A program made the translations under genes and the position numbers. From Planomonospora sp. ID67723 (GTDB lineage Bacteria; Actinomycetota; Actinomycetes; Streptosporangiales; Streptosporangiaceae): DNA of 64,000 nucleotides. Position 1 is the stretch's first letter; every line of letters begins with the position of its first letter. Shown here one piece after another: positions 9,373 to 17,945 of this stretch. Where the stretch lies: NCBI RefSeq assembly GCF_015711605.1, contig NZ_JABTEZ010000001.1:400001-464000 (forward strand), in the 5' to 3' direction. The notes below the pieces were generated by a model. The model saw only the letters and a list, made by a program, of their open reading frames with translations. It had not been told where the DNA came from and ran no database searches.

Positions 9373-11376
9373 ATGACGGGTGAGTTGCGAGTTCTGGGTG
9401 CATGTCCGCTGGACTGCCCGGATACGTGTTCGTGGGTGGTCACGGTCGAGGACCGCCGGGCCGTGAAGATGCGCGGCAACCCCGAGCACCCGTACACCCG
9501 CGGCGCGCTGTGCGTGAAGGTCAACCGCTACCTGGAGCACACCGGGGCGGCCGACCGCATCCTCCACCCGATGCGCAGGGTCGGCCCCAAGGGCTCGGGC
9601 CGGTTCGAGCGGATCTCCTGGGACGAGGCCCTGGAGGAGATCTCCGTACGGCTGCGCGCGATCGTCGACGAGCACGGCGGCGAGGCGATCTGGCCCTACA
9701 ACGGCACCGGGAGCCTGGGTTACCTGCAGGGCTGCGAGGGCGTCGCGGGCCGGCGGTTCTGGAACGTCCTGGGCGCCTCCCGGCACTTCCTGAACATCTG
9801 CTCCACGGCGGGCAACACCGGCCTGACGGAGACCAACGGCACGCCGGGCGGGATGGACCCCGAGACCTTCGCACTGTCGAAGCTGATCCTGCTGTGGGGC
9901 ACCAACACCCTGACCAGCGGGCACCACCTGTGGAAGTTCATCCAGGACGCCCGCGCAGCCGGGGCGCACGTGGTGGCGATCGACCCGATCCGCACCCGCA
10001 CCGCCGAGCAGGCCGACGAACACCTGCCGATCCGGCCGGGCACCGACGCGGCCCTGGCGCTCGGGCTTCTCCACGTCGTGCTGGCCGAGGGCGCCGAGGA
10101 CCGCGACTACCTGGAGAACCACACGGAGAACTGGGAGGCGTTCCGCGAGGAGATCCTCAGGCACCCCCCGGCGCGCGTCGCCGAGCTCACCGGGCTGCCC
10201 GAGGCGGACATCCGGGCCCTGGGCCTGCGCCTGGCGCACACCCGGCCCACCGGCATCCGCGCCACGATGGGCATCCAGCGGCACGCGGGCGGTGGCGCCG
10301 CGATGCGCGTGATCGCCGCGATCCCCGGAGTGACCGGCGACTGGCGCCGTCCCGGCGGCGGGGTCGCCTACTCCACCAGCGGCCACATCCACCTGAACAT
10401 CGACACCCGCGACGACCTGCTGGCCCGGCCGGTCCGCACGCTCACCATGACCCGGCTCGCCGGCGAGCTGGACGAGTCGGTGAAGTGCCTGTGGGTCTAC
10501 ACCGCCAACCCGGCGGGCTCCTCCCCCGACCAGAACCGCATCCGCGAGAAGCTCGCGCGCGAGGACCTGTTCACGGTCGTGATGGAGCAGTTCCCGACGG
10601 ACACCGTCGACTACGCCGACATCGTGCTGCCCGCGACCATGCAGACCGAGCACCTGGACCTGCACGCGGGCTACGGCCACATGTACCTGATGTGGAACGA
10701 GCAGGCCGTCGAGCCGCCGGGTGAGTGCCTGTCCACCACCGAGACCTTCCGCAGGCTGGCCCGGCACATGGGCCTGACCGAGCCGTCGCTGTACGACTCC
10801 GACCTGGAGCTGGCCGAGCAGCTGCTCTCCTCGGGCCACCCGTCCCTGGACGGGATCACGGTGGACCGCCTGCGCAAGGAGGGCTGGGTCCGGCTCAACG
10901 TGGCGCGGCCGTTCGTGCCGTTCACCGACGGGTTCCCCACCCCGTCGGGCAGGCTGCGCTTCCCCCGGGGGGCCGCCTACGCCCCGCCGCACACGGCGAC
11001 GGCGGCGCGGGAGCCGTACCCGCTGGCCCTGGTCACCCCGGCCTCCCACACCTTCCTCAACACGACCTTCGGCAACAACCCCGAGCTGCTGCGCCGATCC
11101 GGAGGCCCGCGGGTCCTGGTCAACCCGGCTGACGCGGCGGCCCGCGGCCTGACCGGCGGGCAGCGGGCCCGGGTGTTCAACGCGGGCGGCGCGTTCGAGG
11201 CCGAGGTGGAGGTCAGCGAGCGGGTACGGCCCGGCGTGGTGGCGGCTCCCAAGGGGCACTGGCCGAAGCTGAGCCCGGGGGGCGCGGGGGTCAACGCGGT
11301 GGTGGAGGAGCGCGACGCCGACCTGGGGCGGGGCGCCGTCTACCACGACAACCTCGTGGAGATCGAGCCGGTCTGA
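9373..11376 (+). CDS. Molybdopterin-dependent oxidoreductase (formate dehydrogenase/BisC-like)
   Basis: The 667-aa protein has the N-terminal [4Fe-4S] motif of the DMSO-reductase family: Cys11, Cys15, Cys19 and Cys47. Molybdopterin-oxidoreductase signatures follow, including the segment around LLWGTNTLTSGHH and a C-terminal molydopterin dinucleotide-binding domain (about 540-667). No export signal is visible, so it is probably cytoplasmic. The physiological substrate cannot be told from sequence; no partner Fe-S or membrane subunit is adjacent. TAAAGT (9361-9366) lies six bases before the ATG and there is no clear Shine-Dalgarno, which suggests a leaderless transcript. Confidence 0.85.
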   Translation: MTGELRVLGACPLDCPDTCSWVVTVEDRRAVKMRGNPEHPYTRGALCVKVNRYLEHTGAADRILHPMRRVGPKGSGRFERISWDEALEEISVRLRAIVDEHGGEAIWPYNGTGSLGYLQGCEGVAGRRFWNVLGASRHFLNICSTAGNTGLTETNGTPGGMDPETFALSKLILLWGTNTLTSGHHLWKFIQDARAAGAHVVAIDPIRTRTAEQADEHLPIRPGTDAALALGLLHVVLAEGAEDRDYLENHTENWEAFREEILRHPPARVAELTGLPEADIRALGLRLAHTRPTGIRATMGIQRHAGGGAAMRVIAAIPGVTGDWRRPGGGVAYSTSGHIHLNIDTRDDLLARPVRTLTMTRLAGELDESVKCLWVYTANPAGSSPDQNRIREKLAREDLFTVVMEQFPTDTVDYADIVLPATMQTEHLDLHAGYGHMYLMWNEQAVEPPGECLSTTETFRRLARHMGLTEPSLYDSDLELAEQLLSSGHPSLDGITVDRLRKEGWVRLNVARPFVPFTDGFPTPSGRLRFPRGAAYAPPHTATAAREPYPLALVTPASHTFLNTTFGNNPELLRRSGGPRVLVNPADAAARGLTGGQRARVFNAGGAFEAEVEVSERVRPGVVAAPKGHWPKLSPGGAGVNAVVEERDADLGRGAVYHDNLVEIEPV

Positions 11377-11390
11377 GCTCGCGGGCCCGT

Positions 11391-11840
11391 TCAGTCCAGC
11401 GCGAGCTTGAACCCCTCGTGGGAGGCGGCGAAGCCGAGGGAGTCGTAGAACCGGTGGGCGTCCTTGCGCCTTTTGTCGGTGGTGAGCTGGACCACGGCGC
11501 AGCCACGCTCGCGACCCCGCTCGATCGCCCACTCCATCATCTTCCGGCCGATCCCCCTGCCGCGCAGGGCGGCGGTGACCCGTACGGCCTCGATCTGCAG
11601 GCGGAGCGCGCCGCGCCGGGAGATCCCGGGGATGTAGGTGAGCTGCATCGTGCCCACCACCTCGCCGTCCCGCTCGGCCACGACCAGTTCGTTGTTCGGG
11701 TCGGCCGCGATGGCCTCGAACGCGGCGCGGTGCTCCGGGCCGTACGCGCCGGTGCGGGCGGCGGCGATGGAGTCATCGGCGATCATGGCGACGACGGCCG
11801 GGAGGTCGTCCAGGCGGGCGATGCGGAAGTCGACGGGCAT
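11391..11840 (-). CDS. GNAT-family N-acetyltransferase
   Basis: The 149-aa protein is a single GNAT domain. The acetyl-CoA-binding signature R-G-R-G-I-G lies near residue 95 (ALRGRGIGRKMMEWA), followed by the typical RFYDSLGF C-terminal strand. It should transfer an acetyl group to an amine, but the substrate is unknown. The ATG at 11838-11840 is preferred over an in-frame TTG nine bases upstream. TAGGTT (minus strand, 11848-11853) ends seven bases before the ATG, which fits a leaderless start. It converges on the molybdopterin enzyme gene. Confidence 0.85.
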   Translation of the reverse strand: MPVDFRIARLDDLPAVVAMIADDSIAAARTGAYGPEHRAAFEAIAADPNNELVVAERDGEVVGTMQLTYIPGISRRGALRLQIEAVRVTAALRGRGIGRKMMEWAIERGRERGCAVVQLTTDKRRKDAHRFYDSLGFAASHEGFKLALD

Positions 11841-11922
11841 GCCGATCAACCTAGCCGGGGTCGGGGGTCAGGGGTGCGTCAGGGTTGCTCCCCGATGTGG
11901 ACAAGGGCTCTCGGAGGGCACT

Positions 11923-12399
11923 GTGGATGTCATGAAAGACGAACTGACTCGACGTGACGAGGTGTCCCTCGCCGGGGCGGCCCTGCAGGGGGCGCCCTGG
12001 AAGACCGCCGCGGCGACCGGCGGCGTGGCGGCGGCGACCAGCTTCGGCCTGGGCTGGATCCTGCCGGGAAGCCCCGACCTGACCTGGGCGCTCTGTCTGG
12101 GGATCAGCCTTTTCTCGCTGGTGGCGACGGTCGGTTCGGTCGCCAGGCCCGGCACCGGCGACCGGGTCACCCGGCAGGCCCGGCTCTGGGCGCTGCGGCA
12201 CCCGTGGCGCTTCTCCCTCTATCCGGCGCTCGGCTCCGCCGCGCTCATGTATCCGGTGCAGCTCGTCATCGACGGCGAGGGTCCGTTCAGCGCGGCCCTG
12301 GACGCGCTCCAGGGCGGTGTCGTGGTCTATCTGATCACCGCGGTGCTGGCGCTGACCATGAAGGGACGGGGCCAGTCGTCCCTTCCCCCCGGCCGCTGA
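11923..12399 (+). CDS. Small integral membrane protein of unknown function
   Basis: The protein of about 158 aa has roughly four hydrophobic segments (about 28-48, 53-72, 95-115 and 126-146). The cytoplasmic N-terminus is charged (KDELTRRDEV) and the C-terminal tail is short and basic. No enzymatic motif is visible. GGAGG (11913-11917) is five bases from the GTG at 11923, so that start is preferred. The ATG at 11932 would leave a 14-base spacing. It is divergent from the acetyltransferase gene. Confidence 0.6.
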   Translation: MDVMKDELTRRDEVSLAGAALQGAPWKTAAATGGVAAATSFGLGWILPGSPDLTWALCLGISLFSLVATVGSVARPGTGDRVTRQARLWALRHPWRFSLYPALGSAALMYPVQLVIDGEGPFSAALDALQGGVVVYLITAVLALTMKGRGQSSLPPGR

Positions 12400-12413
12400 C
12401 CATCGGCCCCTGA

Positions 12414-12442
12414 CCGCCAGGCCCCGGCTCGGGACCTGGCGG
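12414..12442. terminator. Hairpin between convergent genes
   Basis: CCGCCAGG...CCTGGCGG forms a stem interrupted by a small bulge in the short gap after the membrane-protein gene. The minus-strand SRPBCC gene ends on the other side, so it may act in both directions. Confidence 0.5.
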
Positions 12443-12496
12443 CGGCGCGACCGGCATCGGGCCGGTTCCGGCGCCGCGGCCTCCCTGCGGCGACCC

Positions 12497-12964
12497 TCAC
12501 GGGCGCTCCGCCACGGCCTTCAGGTTCTCCAGGGTCCGGCGCATGTTGGCGGCGTTGTGGCCCGCCCGGTCCGCCACGCCGGTGGCCAGGCGCCCCGCGG
12601 CGCGGACGAACCGCCCCCGGGTGTCCCAGGTCTTCTGCTCCACCAGGCAGCCGCCCCGCGTCGCCGTGATGTCGAACCTCCAGATCGCCACGTCCACCAC
12701 ACCGCCCGCCCGTACGTGGTAGGCGAACGTCCGGCCTGGCTCGGCGGCGGTGATCGTGCAGACCGTCGACCAGCGCCGCCGTCCGTTGCGGTTGCTCCCC
12801 CGGAACCTGGCTCCGGGACGCGGCTCCCTGATCCGCCCGACCCAGCGGACCCTCTCGCACTCGACGTTCCAGCCGCTCATGCCGGTGACATCGGCGACCA
12901 GGTCGTACACCGCCTCGGGCGGCGCGGAGATCTCGATGCTCGCCGACGCGCTGGGGACACTCAT
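12497..12964 (-). CDS. SRPBCC (polyketide cyclase/START-like) family protein
   Basis: The 155-aa protein has the SRPBCC pattern: an N-terminal strand with IEISAPPEAVYDLVADVTGMSGW, a central beta-sheet and a long C-terminal helix (HNAANMRRTLENLKAVAE). Such folds form a hydrophobic ligand pocket. Actinobacterial members of this type have mostly unknown ligands. A hexamer CATGCT lies six bases before the ATG on the minus strand, so a leaderless start is possible. It stands alone between convergent and same-strand neighbours. Confidence 0.8.
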   Translation of the reverse strand: MSVPSASASIEISAPPEAVYDLVADVTGMSGWNVECERVRWVGRIREPRPGARFRGSNRNGRRRWSTVCTITAAEPGRTFAYHVRAGGVVDVAIWRFDITATRGGCLVEQKTWDTRGRFVRAAGRLATGVADRAGHNAANMRRTLENLKAVAERP

Positions 12965-13056
12965 GACCGCAGCATGACCGCCGGGACATCACTCCGGCAA
13001 GGGCCCGGTCCGCGCCTCCTCCGCACCCGGCCGGAGCGGAAGCCGCGCCCCGCGGG

Positions 13057-13434
13057 TCAGCCCTGCTCCCTCTCGGCCTGGCTCCGGCAGACGCAGAACT
13101 CGTTGCCCTCCGGATCGAGCATGGTCACCCAGCCGCCGCCGTCGGCCTCGCGCCGGTCGGCCTGGACCGTGGCGCCCAGCGCGAGCAGCCGCTCGACCTC
13201 CTGGTCGCGGGTGGTGCCCGCGGAGCCGGTGACGTCCAGATGCACGCGGTTCTTCACGGTCTTGCCCTCGGGGACCCTGATGAAGAGCAGGTTGGTCTTC
13301 TCCCCGACCAGCAGGACCTCGTCGTCGTCCTTCTCCGTCGCCGGGTGGAACCCGAGCCCGGTCGCCTCGCTCCAGAACGCCGCCAGCTCGTACGGCTGCG
13401 CGCAGTCGAAGGTCACATAGTGGATGTCAATCAT
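13057..13434 (-). CDS. VOC (glyoxalase/bleomycin-resistance-like) family protein
   Basis: The 125-aa protein has the paired beta-alpha-beta-beta-beta modules of the vicinal-oxygen-chelate fold. It starts MIDIHYVTFDCAQPYELAAFW and ends with the DPEGNEFCVC motif typical of this family. The first module includes a metal-ligand-like His (VHLDV). The reaction is unknown. An in-frame start lies 36 bases upstream, but family similarity begins at the ATG used here. Confidence 0.82.
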   Translation of the reverse strand: MIDIHYVTFDCAQPYELAAFWSEATGLGFHPATEKDDDEVLLVGEKTNLLFIRVPEGKTVKNRVHLDVTGSAGTTRDQEVERLLALGATVQADRREADGGGWVTMLDPEGNEFCVCRSQAEREQG

Positions 13435-13541
13435 GGGGACAGCCAACCGCGACACCACCAAAACCGTCAAGCAGGTTTCGTAACCCTCTATGAACCTAAG
13501 CCGGTTATCCTGCTCCCGCGCCGGTCAGGCCGGCCCGGTGG

Positions 13542-14381
13542 TCACGGCAGGTCCCACCAGAGCGTGACCCAGTGGTCCCGGGGAACGGGCCACATGTCCA
13601 GCTCGGCGACGGCCGCGACGACCTCCTCCGCCCTGGCGGGATCGAGGCAGAGCCTGCGGCAGGCGCTCTCCGCCAGCTCCTCCACGTCCGCGAACCTGCT
13701 CAGCGGAGCCGGCCGCTCCTGGCGGCGGACGCCGTACCCCAGCCGCTCCGCGATGGCGGCCACGTCGTCGGCCGTGGGCCGCTCGGGGCGGATGATGCCG
13801 TGGAAGTGGGCCCAGAGCGGGTTGAGCCAGCTCATCGGGTGCCGGTACGGCAGCTCCAGGACGACGCGGCGGCGGGCGTGACCGGTCAGCGCGGTCAGGA
13901 AGTCCGCCAGGTCGGGCACGTTGTAGACGACGTGGGCCGCGACCGCGACGTCGGCCGCGGGCGTCCGCCCCGCGACGTCGGGCCAGCGGCCCCTGATCGT
14001 CCGCACGGGTACGTCCAGCGCCTCGGCCCGGGACACCAGCGCGGCCAGCATCGCCTCCGAGGTGTCCACCGCGACCAGTCCCCCGAGGGTTCCGCGCCCG
14101 TCTCCCGGCGCGCCGCCCCCGCCGAGCCGGGCCAGCGGAAGCGAGGCCGCGCCGGTTCCCGCTCCCACGTCGAGGACGTCGCCGTTGTCCGGCAGGGCCT
14201 CGGCGATCCGGGCCAGGGTCGGGCCCTCCGGGTCCGCCAGCGCGCGATCGGTCCGCCCGGCGAACCGGGCCGGCGAGTGCTCCCACGGGTCGGCCGGGGC
14301 TCTCGCGGCGATCTCGTCGGGTATGCCCCACTGCGCGAGCTCCGCCCGCCAGCGCTCTTCCAGTCCGCCCGGCCCGTCCAT
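13542..14381 (-). CDS. Class I SAM-dependent methyltransferase
   Basis: The 279-aa protein has SAM-binding motif I (VLDVGAGTGAASLPLA, about 69-84), an acidic residue ending the second strand (LVAVDTSEAML) and a post-I/II pattern. The C-terminal part (HPMSWLNPLWAHFHG) is family-specific. It probably methylates a small molecule. The substrate is not evident. TAGGCT (minus strand, 14089-14094 offset within 14389-14394) ends seven bases before the ATG, consistent with a leaderless mRNA. The transporter gene lies 25 bp upstream on the same strand. Confidence 0.8.
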   Translation of the reverse strand: MDGPGGLEERWRAELAQWGIPDEIAARAPADPWEHSPARFAGRTDRALADPEGPTLARIAEALPDNGDVLDVGAGTGAASLPLARLGGGGAPGDGRGTLGGLVAVDTSEAMLAALVSRAEALDVPVRTIRGRWPDVAGRTPAADVAVAAHVVYNVPDLADFLTALTGHARRRVVLELPYRHPMSWLNPLWAHFHGIIRPERPTADDVAAIAERLGYGVRRQERPAPLSRFADVEELAESACRRLCLDPARAEEVVAAVAELDMWPVPRDHWVTLWWDLP

Positions 14382-14406
14382 GAGGACGAGCCTAGAACGG
14401 ACGGCC

Positions 14407-15789
14407 TCAGAAGAGCTTGCCGAACTGGTCGATCAGTGTCAGGACCGAGAAGTACCCGAAGAACGCGAAGGTCAGCAGCACGATCACCAGGCGGTAGCCG
14501 CGGACCCGGATGGGCTCGGGCAGCAGCTTGCGGTTGAGGAGGGCGAGCAGCGCCGAGTAGAGGAACATCATGATCCCGCCGACGCTCGCGGAGATCACCA
14601 GCAGTGTGATCGGCTGGTCGAAGCCGATCGTGAGCATGGCGATGCCGAAGAGCACGATGAACCAGACGACCAGGCTGTAGATGCGGCTCTCGGTCCACCG
14701 CGCGCTGCCCGGCAGGTAGACCGTCTTGACGTTGTCGGCGACCATCCGGGCGACGTAGTCGCAGATGCCCATGCTCGCCGCGAAGAGCGAGAGCGCGCCG
14801 ATGGCCCAGAAGAAGGTGCCGAACCACGACAGCCGCTGGTTGAGCACCTCCCCCTCGGTCCGCAGGAAGGTCACGTTGCTCGCGGTGTCGGCCCCGAAGA
14901 CCGTGGAGTAGGCCAGCATCGACATCAGGAAGATCGTGAAGATGGTGATGGCCACGAACGAGACGAGCTGCTCGATGTTGGCCACCCGCCACCACCCGCG
15001 CCAGCGGGCCATGTTCGCCTCGTCGGGCTCGAAGGAGTAGCCGGTGGCCGGGGCGGCCTGGTCCTCGCCGGTCACCGGTGAGACCAGGCGCGGGATCCGC
15101 GCGCCCATGCCCATGTTCTTGTCGCGGATCCAGTTGCTCTGCACGAGGTTCTGCCCGCCGCCCGCACCGGCGAAGGCCATGGCCCCCAGCACCAGGGCCG
15201 CGCCGAGCTGGGCGGGGACCTGGCCGACGTGGGTGACCGCCTCGCCCAGTCCCCGGTAGGCGTCCCCGGTGATGGCCAGGAAGAGGGCGATCACCAGGAA
15301 GACCAGGACCGCGCCGACCTTGACGAACTGGGTCGCCTCCACGGTCCGGTAGATGACCGGCGAGAGGGTGAGCGCCGCGCCGATCACCAGCAGCTCGACC
15401 ACGGCGATGACGGTGATGTCCCCTCCGCCGACGGCGTAGGTGAGCACGGTGGCCGAGCTGGTGGCCCAGCCGGGCCAGATGTTGGCCAGCACCGCCAGGA
15501 GGGCGAACACCAGGCCCCAGTGCCGCCACAGGCGGCTGAACCCGGTCAGCGCGGTCTCACCGGTGGCGAGCGTGTAGCGCTCGATCTCCATGTTGAGGAA
15601 GTACTGCGCGACCACCCCGACCACCGCCGCCCACAGGAAGACCAGGCCGACGTTGGCGGAGATGTACGGCCAGATGACGAACTCGCCGGAGGCGAGACCG
15701 ACGCCCGCCGCGATGACCCCCGGGCCGAGAACCCTCCGGAGCGGCTGGGGTTCGGGGAGATCAGCCGGACGTAATCCAGGGATTGTCAT
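14407..15789 (-). CDS. Nramp-related membrane transporter lacking canonical metal-binding motifs
   Basis: The 460-aa protein has about 11 hydrophobic segments and an overall Nramp/APC-like organisation. In true Nramp metal transporters helix 1 carries DPGN and helix 6 MPH. Here the corresponding helix 1 region reads GLASGEFVIWPY and the helix 6 region GAMAFAGAGGGQNLVQSNW, so neither metal-binding motif is present. The transported substrate may therefore not be Mn2+/Fe2+. A GGGAACGGGA stretch precedes the ATG. It shares a 142-bp intergenic region with fadE5, including the repeated palindrome at 15851-15890. Confidence 0.75.
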   Translation of the reverse strand: MTIPGLRPADLPEPQPLRRVLGPGVIAAGVGLASGEFVIWPYISANVGLVFLWAAVVGVVAQYFLNMEIERYTLATGETALTGFSRLWRHWGLVFALLAVLANIWPGWATSSATVLTYAVGGGDITVIAVVELLVIGAALTLSPVIYRTVEATQFVKVGAVLVFLVIALFLAITGDAYRGLGEAVTHVGQVPAQLGAALVLGAMAFAGAGGGQNLVQSNWIRDKNMGMGARIPRLVSPVTGEDQAAPATGYSFEPDEANMARWRGWWRVANIEQLVSFVAITIFTIFLMSMLAYSTVFGADTASNVTFLRTEGEVLNQRLSWFGTFFWAIGALSLFAASMGICDYVARMVADNVKTVYLPGSARWTESRIYSLVVWFIVLFGIAMLTIGFDQPITLLVISASVGGIMMFLYSALLALLNRKLLPEPIRVRGYRLVIVLLTFAFFGYFSVLTLIDQFGKLF

Positions 15790-15850
15790 AAGAATCCCGT
15801 TCCCCTGGCCGATGTGACAAACGTCCCCATCGGCGCTGTTTTTCAGGGGT

Positions 15851-15890
15851 TACTGACGGGTAGCATTGTCGGTAAGGTTACTGACCAGTA
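15851..15890. promoter_or_regulatory. Duplicated palindromic operator between the Nramp-like gene and fadE5
   Basis: TACTGACCAGTA (15879-15890) is a 12-bp palindrome with a two-base centre. A degenerate copy, TACTGACGGGTA, lies at 15851-15862. Both share GGTTACTGAC and are offset by 28 bp. The layout resembles TetR-family operators of fatty-acid genes in actinobacteria. No TetR gene is adjacent, so the cognate regulator would be encoded elsewhere. The site lies 42-81 bp before the fadE5 ATG. Confidence 0.6.
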
Positions 15891-15931
15891 CGTCCCGAGT
15901 CCCGGTTCCCCGGTTTCAAGGAGCAGAGCCC

Positions 15932-17755
15932 ATGGGCCACTACAAGAGCAACATCCGTGACCTGGAGTTCAATCTCTTCGAGATGTTCGGACGCCGGGAC
16001 ATCCTGGGCACCGGCCGTTTCGCCGAGCTCGACGAGGACATCGTCCGCAGCATGCTCGACGAGCTCAACCGCATGGCCACCGGCGTGCTCGCCGACTCCT
16101 TCGAGGAGGGTGACCGCACGCCTCCGGTGTTCGACGCCGCGACCGGCACGGTGACCATGCCCGCGGGCTTCAAGAAGTCCTTCGCCGCCTTCCGCGACGC
16201 CGGCTGGACCAACCTCGACCTGCCGGTCGAGCTGGGCGGCCCGGGTGTGCCGCGCAGCGTGGCGTGGGCGCTGGCCGAGCTGGTACTCGGCGCGAACCCG
16301 GCGATCTGGATGTACTCCAGCGGCCCCGGTTTCGCCCACATCCTGCACACCATCGGCAACGACGAGCAGAAGCGCTTCGCCGAGCTGGCCATCGAGCGGC
16401 AGTGGGGCTCCACCATGGTGCTCACCGAGCCCGACGCGGGCTCCGACGTGGGCGCCGGCCGGGCCAAGGCCGTGCAGCAGCCCGACGGCACCTGGCACAT
16501 CGAGGGCGTCAAGCGCTTCATCACCAGCGCCGAGCACGACATGGCCGAGAACATCTTCCACATGGTGCTGGCCCGCCCCGAGGGCCACGGCCCCGGCACC
16601 AAGGGCCTGTCGATGTTCCTGGTGCCCAAGTACCACGTGAACCTGGAGACCGGCGAGCTCGGCGAGCGCAACGGCGTCTACGTCACCAACGTCGAGAAGA
16701 AGATGGGCCTTAAGGTCTCCACGACCTGCGAGCTCACCTTCGGCGACAAGCACCCGGCGATCGGCACGCTGGTCGGCGACGTGCACGAGGGCATCAAGCA
16801 GATGTTCATGGTCATCGAGCAGGCCCGCATGATGGTCGGCACGAAGGCCATCGCGACCCTGTCCACCGGCTACCTGAACGCGCTGGAGTACGCCAAGTCC
16901 CGCGTGCAGGGCGCCGACCTGACCCAGATGGCCGACAAGTCCGCCCCGCGCGTGACCGTCACCCACCACCCGGACGTGCGCCGCGAGCTCATGCTCCAGA
17001 AGGCCTACGCCGAGGGCATGCGGGCGCTGGTACTGCTGACGGCCACCTACCAGGACTCCGTGCAGATCGCCGAGTTCGATGGTCGCCGCGACGAGCACGC
17101 GGAGGCGATGAACGACCTGCTGCTCCCGCTGGTCAAGGGTGTCGGCTCCGAGCGCTCCTACGAGATGCTCGCCCGCTCCCTGCAGACCCTGGGCGGCTCC
17201 GGCTACCTGCAGGAGTACCCGATCGAGCAGTACATCCGGGACGCCAAGATCGACTCCCTCTACGAGGGCACCACCGCGATCCAGGGCCTGGACCTGTTCT
17301 TCCGCAAGGTCCTGCGCAACCAGGGCGCCGCCCTCGGCTCGCTCTACACCGACATCAAGGCCTTCGCCGCCTCCGAGGCGGGCAACGGCCGCCTGAAGGA
17401 GGAGCGCAAGCTCCTCGGCGAGGCCGCCGACGAGGTCAAGGCCATGGCCGACACCATGGCCGGCTGGGCGCTCGGCTCGCTGGAGAACGCCAAGGAGGTC
17501 TACAAGGTCGGCCTCAACACCACCCGGTTCCTGCTCGCCCTGGGTGACCTGGTCATCGGCTGGCTGCTCCTGCGCCAGGCCGAGATCGCCCTGGCCGCGC
17601 TGGGCTCCTCCGATGAGGACAAGGCCTTCTACACCGGCAAGGTGGCCGCCGCGTCCTTCTTCGCCCAGACCGTCCTTCCCCGCCTGTCCGCCGAGCGCCG
17701 CATCCTCGCGGCCACCGGCCAGGACCTGATGGAGCTTCCGGAGGACGCCTTCTAG
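15932..17755 (+). CDS. fadE5: Acyl-CoA dehydrogenase, FadE5-type
   Basis: The 607-aa protein aligns end to end, from memory, with Mycobacterium tuberculosis FadE5 (611 aa). It starts [17 protein letters not shown] and ends [10 protein letters not shown]. The FAD/substrate loop [16 protein letters not shown] and the catalytic base Glu445 in [10 protein letters not shown] are intact. Members have an extra C-terminal helical domain compared with the usual 380-aa enzymes. It should catalyse the first step of fatty-acid beta-oxidation with broad chain-length specificity. AAGGAG (15918-15923) is eight bases from the ATG. The duplicated palindrome upstream suggests repression, and a strong hairpin follows the gene. 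Confidence 0.93.
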   Translation: MGHYKSNIRDLEFNLFEMFGRRDILGTGRFAELDEDIVRSMLDELNRMATGVLADSFEEGDRTPPVFDAATGTVTMPAGFKKSFAAFRDAGWTNLDLPVELGGPGVPRSVAWALAELVLGANPAIWMYSSGPGFAHILHTIGNDEQKRFAELAIERQWGSTMVLTEPDAGSDVGAGRAKAVQQPDGTWHIEGVKRFITSAEHDMAENIFHMVLARPEGHGPGTKGLSMFLVPKYHVNLETGELGERNGVYVTNVEKKMGLKVSTTCELTFGDKHPAIGTLVGDVHEGIKQMFMVIEQARMMVGTKAIATLSTGYLNALEYAKSRVQGADLTQMADKSAPRVTVTHHPDVRRELMLQKAYAEGMRALVLLTATYQDSVQIAEFDGRRDEHAEAMNDLLLPLVKGVGSERSYEMLARSLQTLGGSGYLQEYPIEQYIRDAKIDSLYEGTTAIQGLDLFFRKVLRNQGAALGSLYTDIKAFAASEAGNGRLKEERKLLGEAADEVKAMADTMAGWALGSLENAKEVYKVGLNTTRFLLALGDLVIGWLLLRQAEIALAALGSSDEDKAFYTGKVAAASFFAQTVLPRLSAERRILAATGQDLMELPEDAF

Positions 17756-17808
17756 GGGTCCGGAAGGGCGGATGGACAGACCACCTGCTCCCGCGGCAGG
17801 TCAGCGAT

Positions 17809-17841
17809 GAGGGGCGGTCCCGTGTCACGGGACCGCCCCTC
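17809..17841 (+). terminator. Strong hairpin terminator after fadE5
   Basis: A 15-bp perfect stem (17809-17823 with 17827-17841) with a three-base loop, followed by GTTCGTTCC, separates fadE5 from the Nudix operon promoter. Confidence 0.85.
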
Positions 17842-17886
17842 GTTCGTTCCCGCCCCTCCCGTACGGCCGGGCCGCGATGCAGAGTG

Positions 17887-17935
17887 TTGACACACCCCCT
17901 CGTTATTCTCATACTGAGATTATCTCAATCTGAGA
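17887..17935 (+). promoter_or_regulatory. Promoter with two tandem 13-bp palindromic operators
   Basis: TTGACA (17887-17892) is followed after 17 bp by CATACT (17910-17915). Two palindromes of form TCTCA-N3-TGAGA, TCTCATACTGAGA (17907-17919) and TCTCAATCTGAGA (17923-17935), lie three bases apart (16-bp period). They cover the -10 and the expected transcription start. Binding there would block transcription. The first gene encodes a Nudix protein with an NrtR-type winged helix, so autoregulation is the simplest reading. Confidence 0.8.
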
Positions 17936-17945
17936 AGGACGGGCG

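Noticed and set aside
7690-11532. A 1280-codon open frame on the minus strand opposite the aminopeptidase and molybdopterin genes
   Set aside because: It is low-complexity Gly/Arg/Val-rich sequence with no family motifs, and it mirrors the GC-rich third positions of the plus-strand genes. The plus-strand genes have full catalytic motifs.
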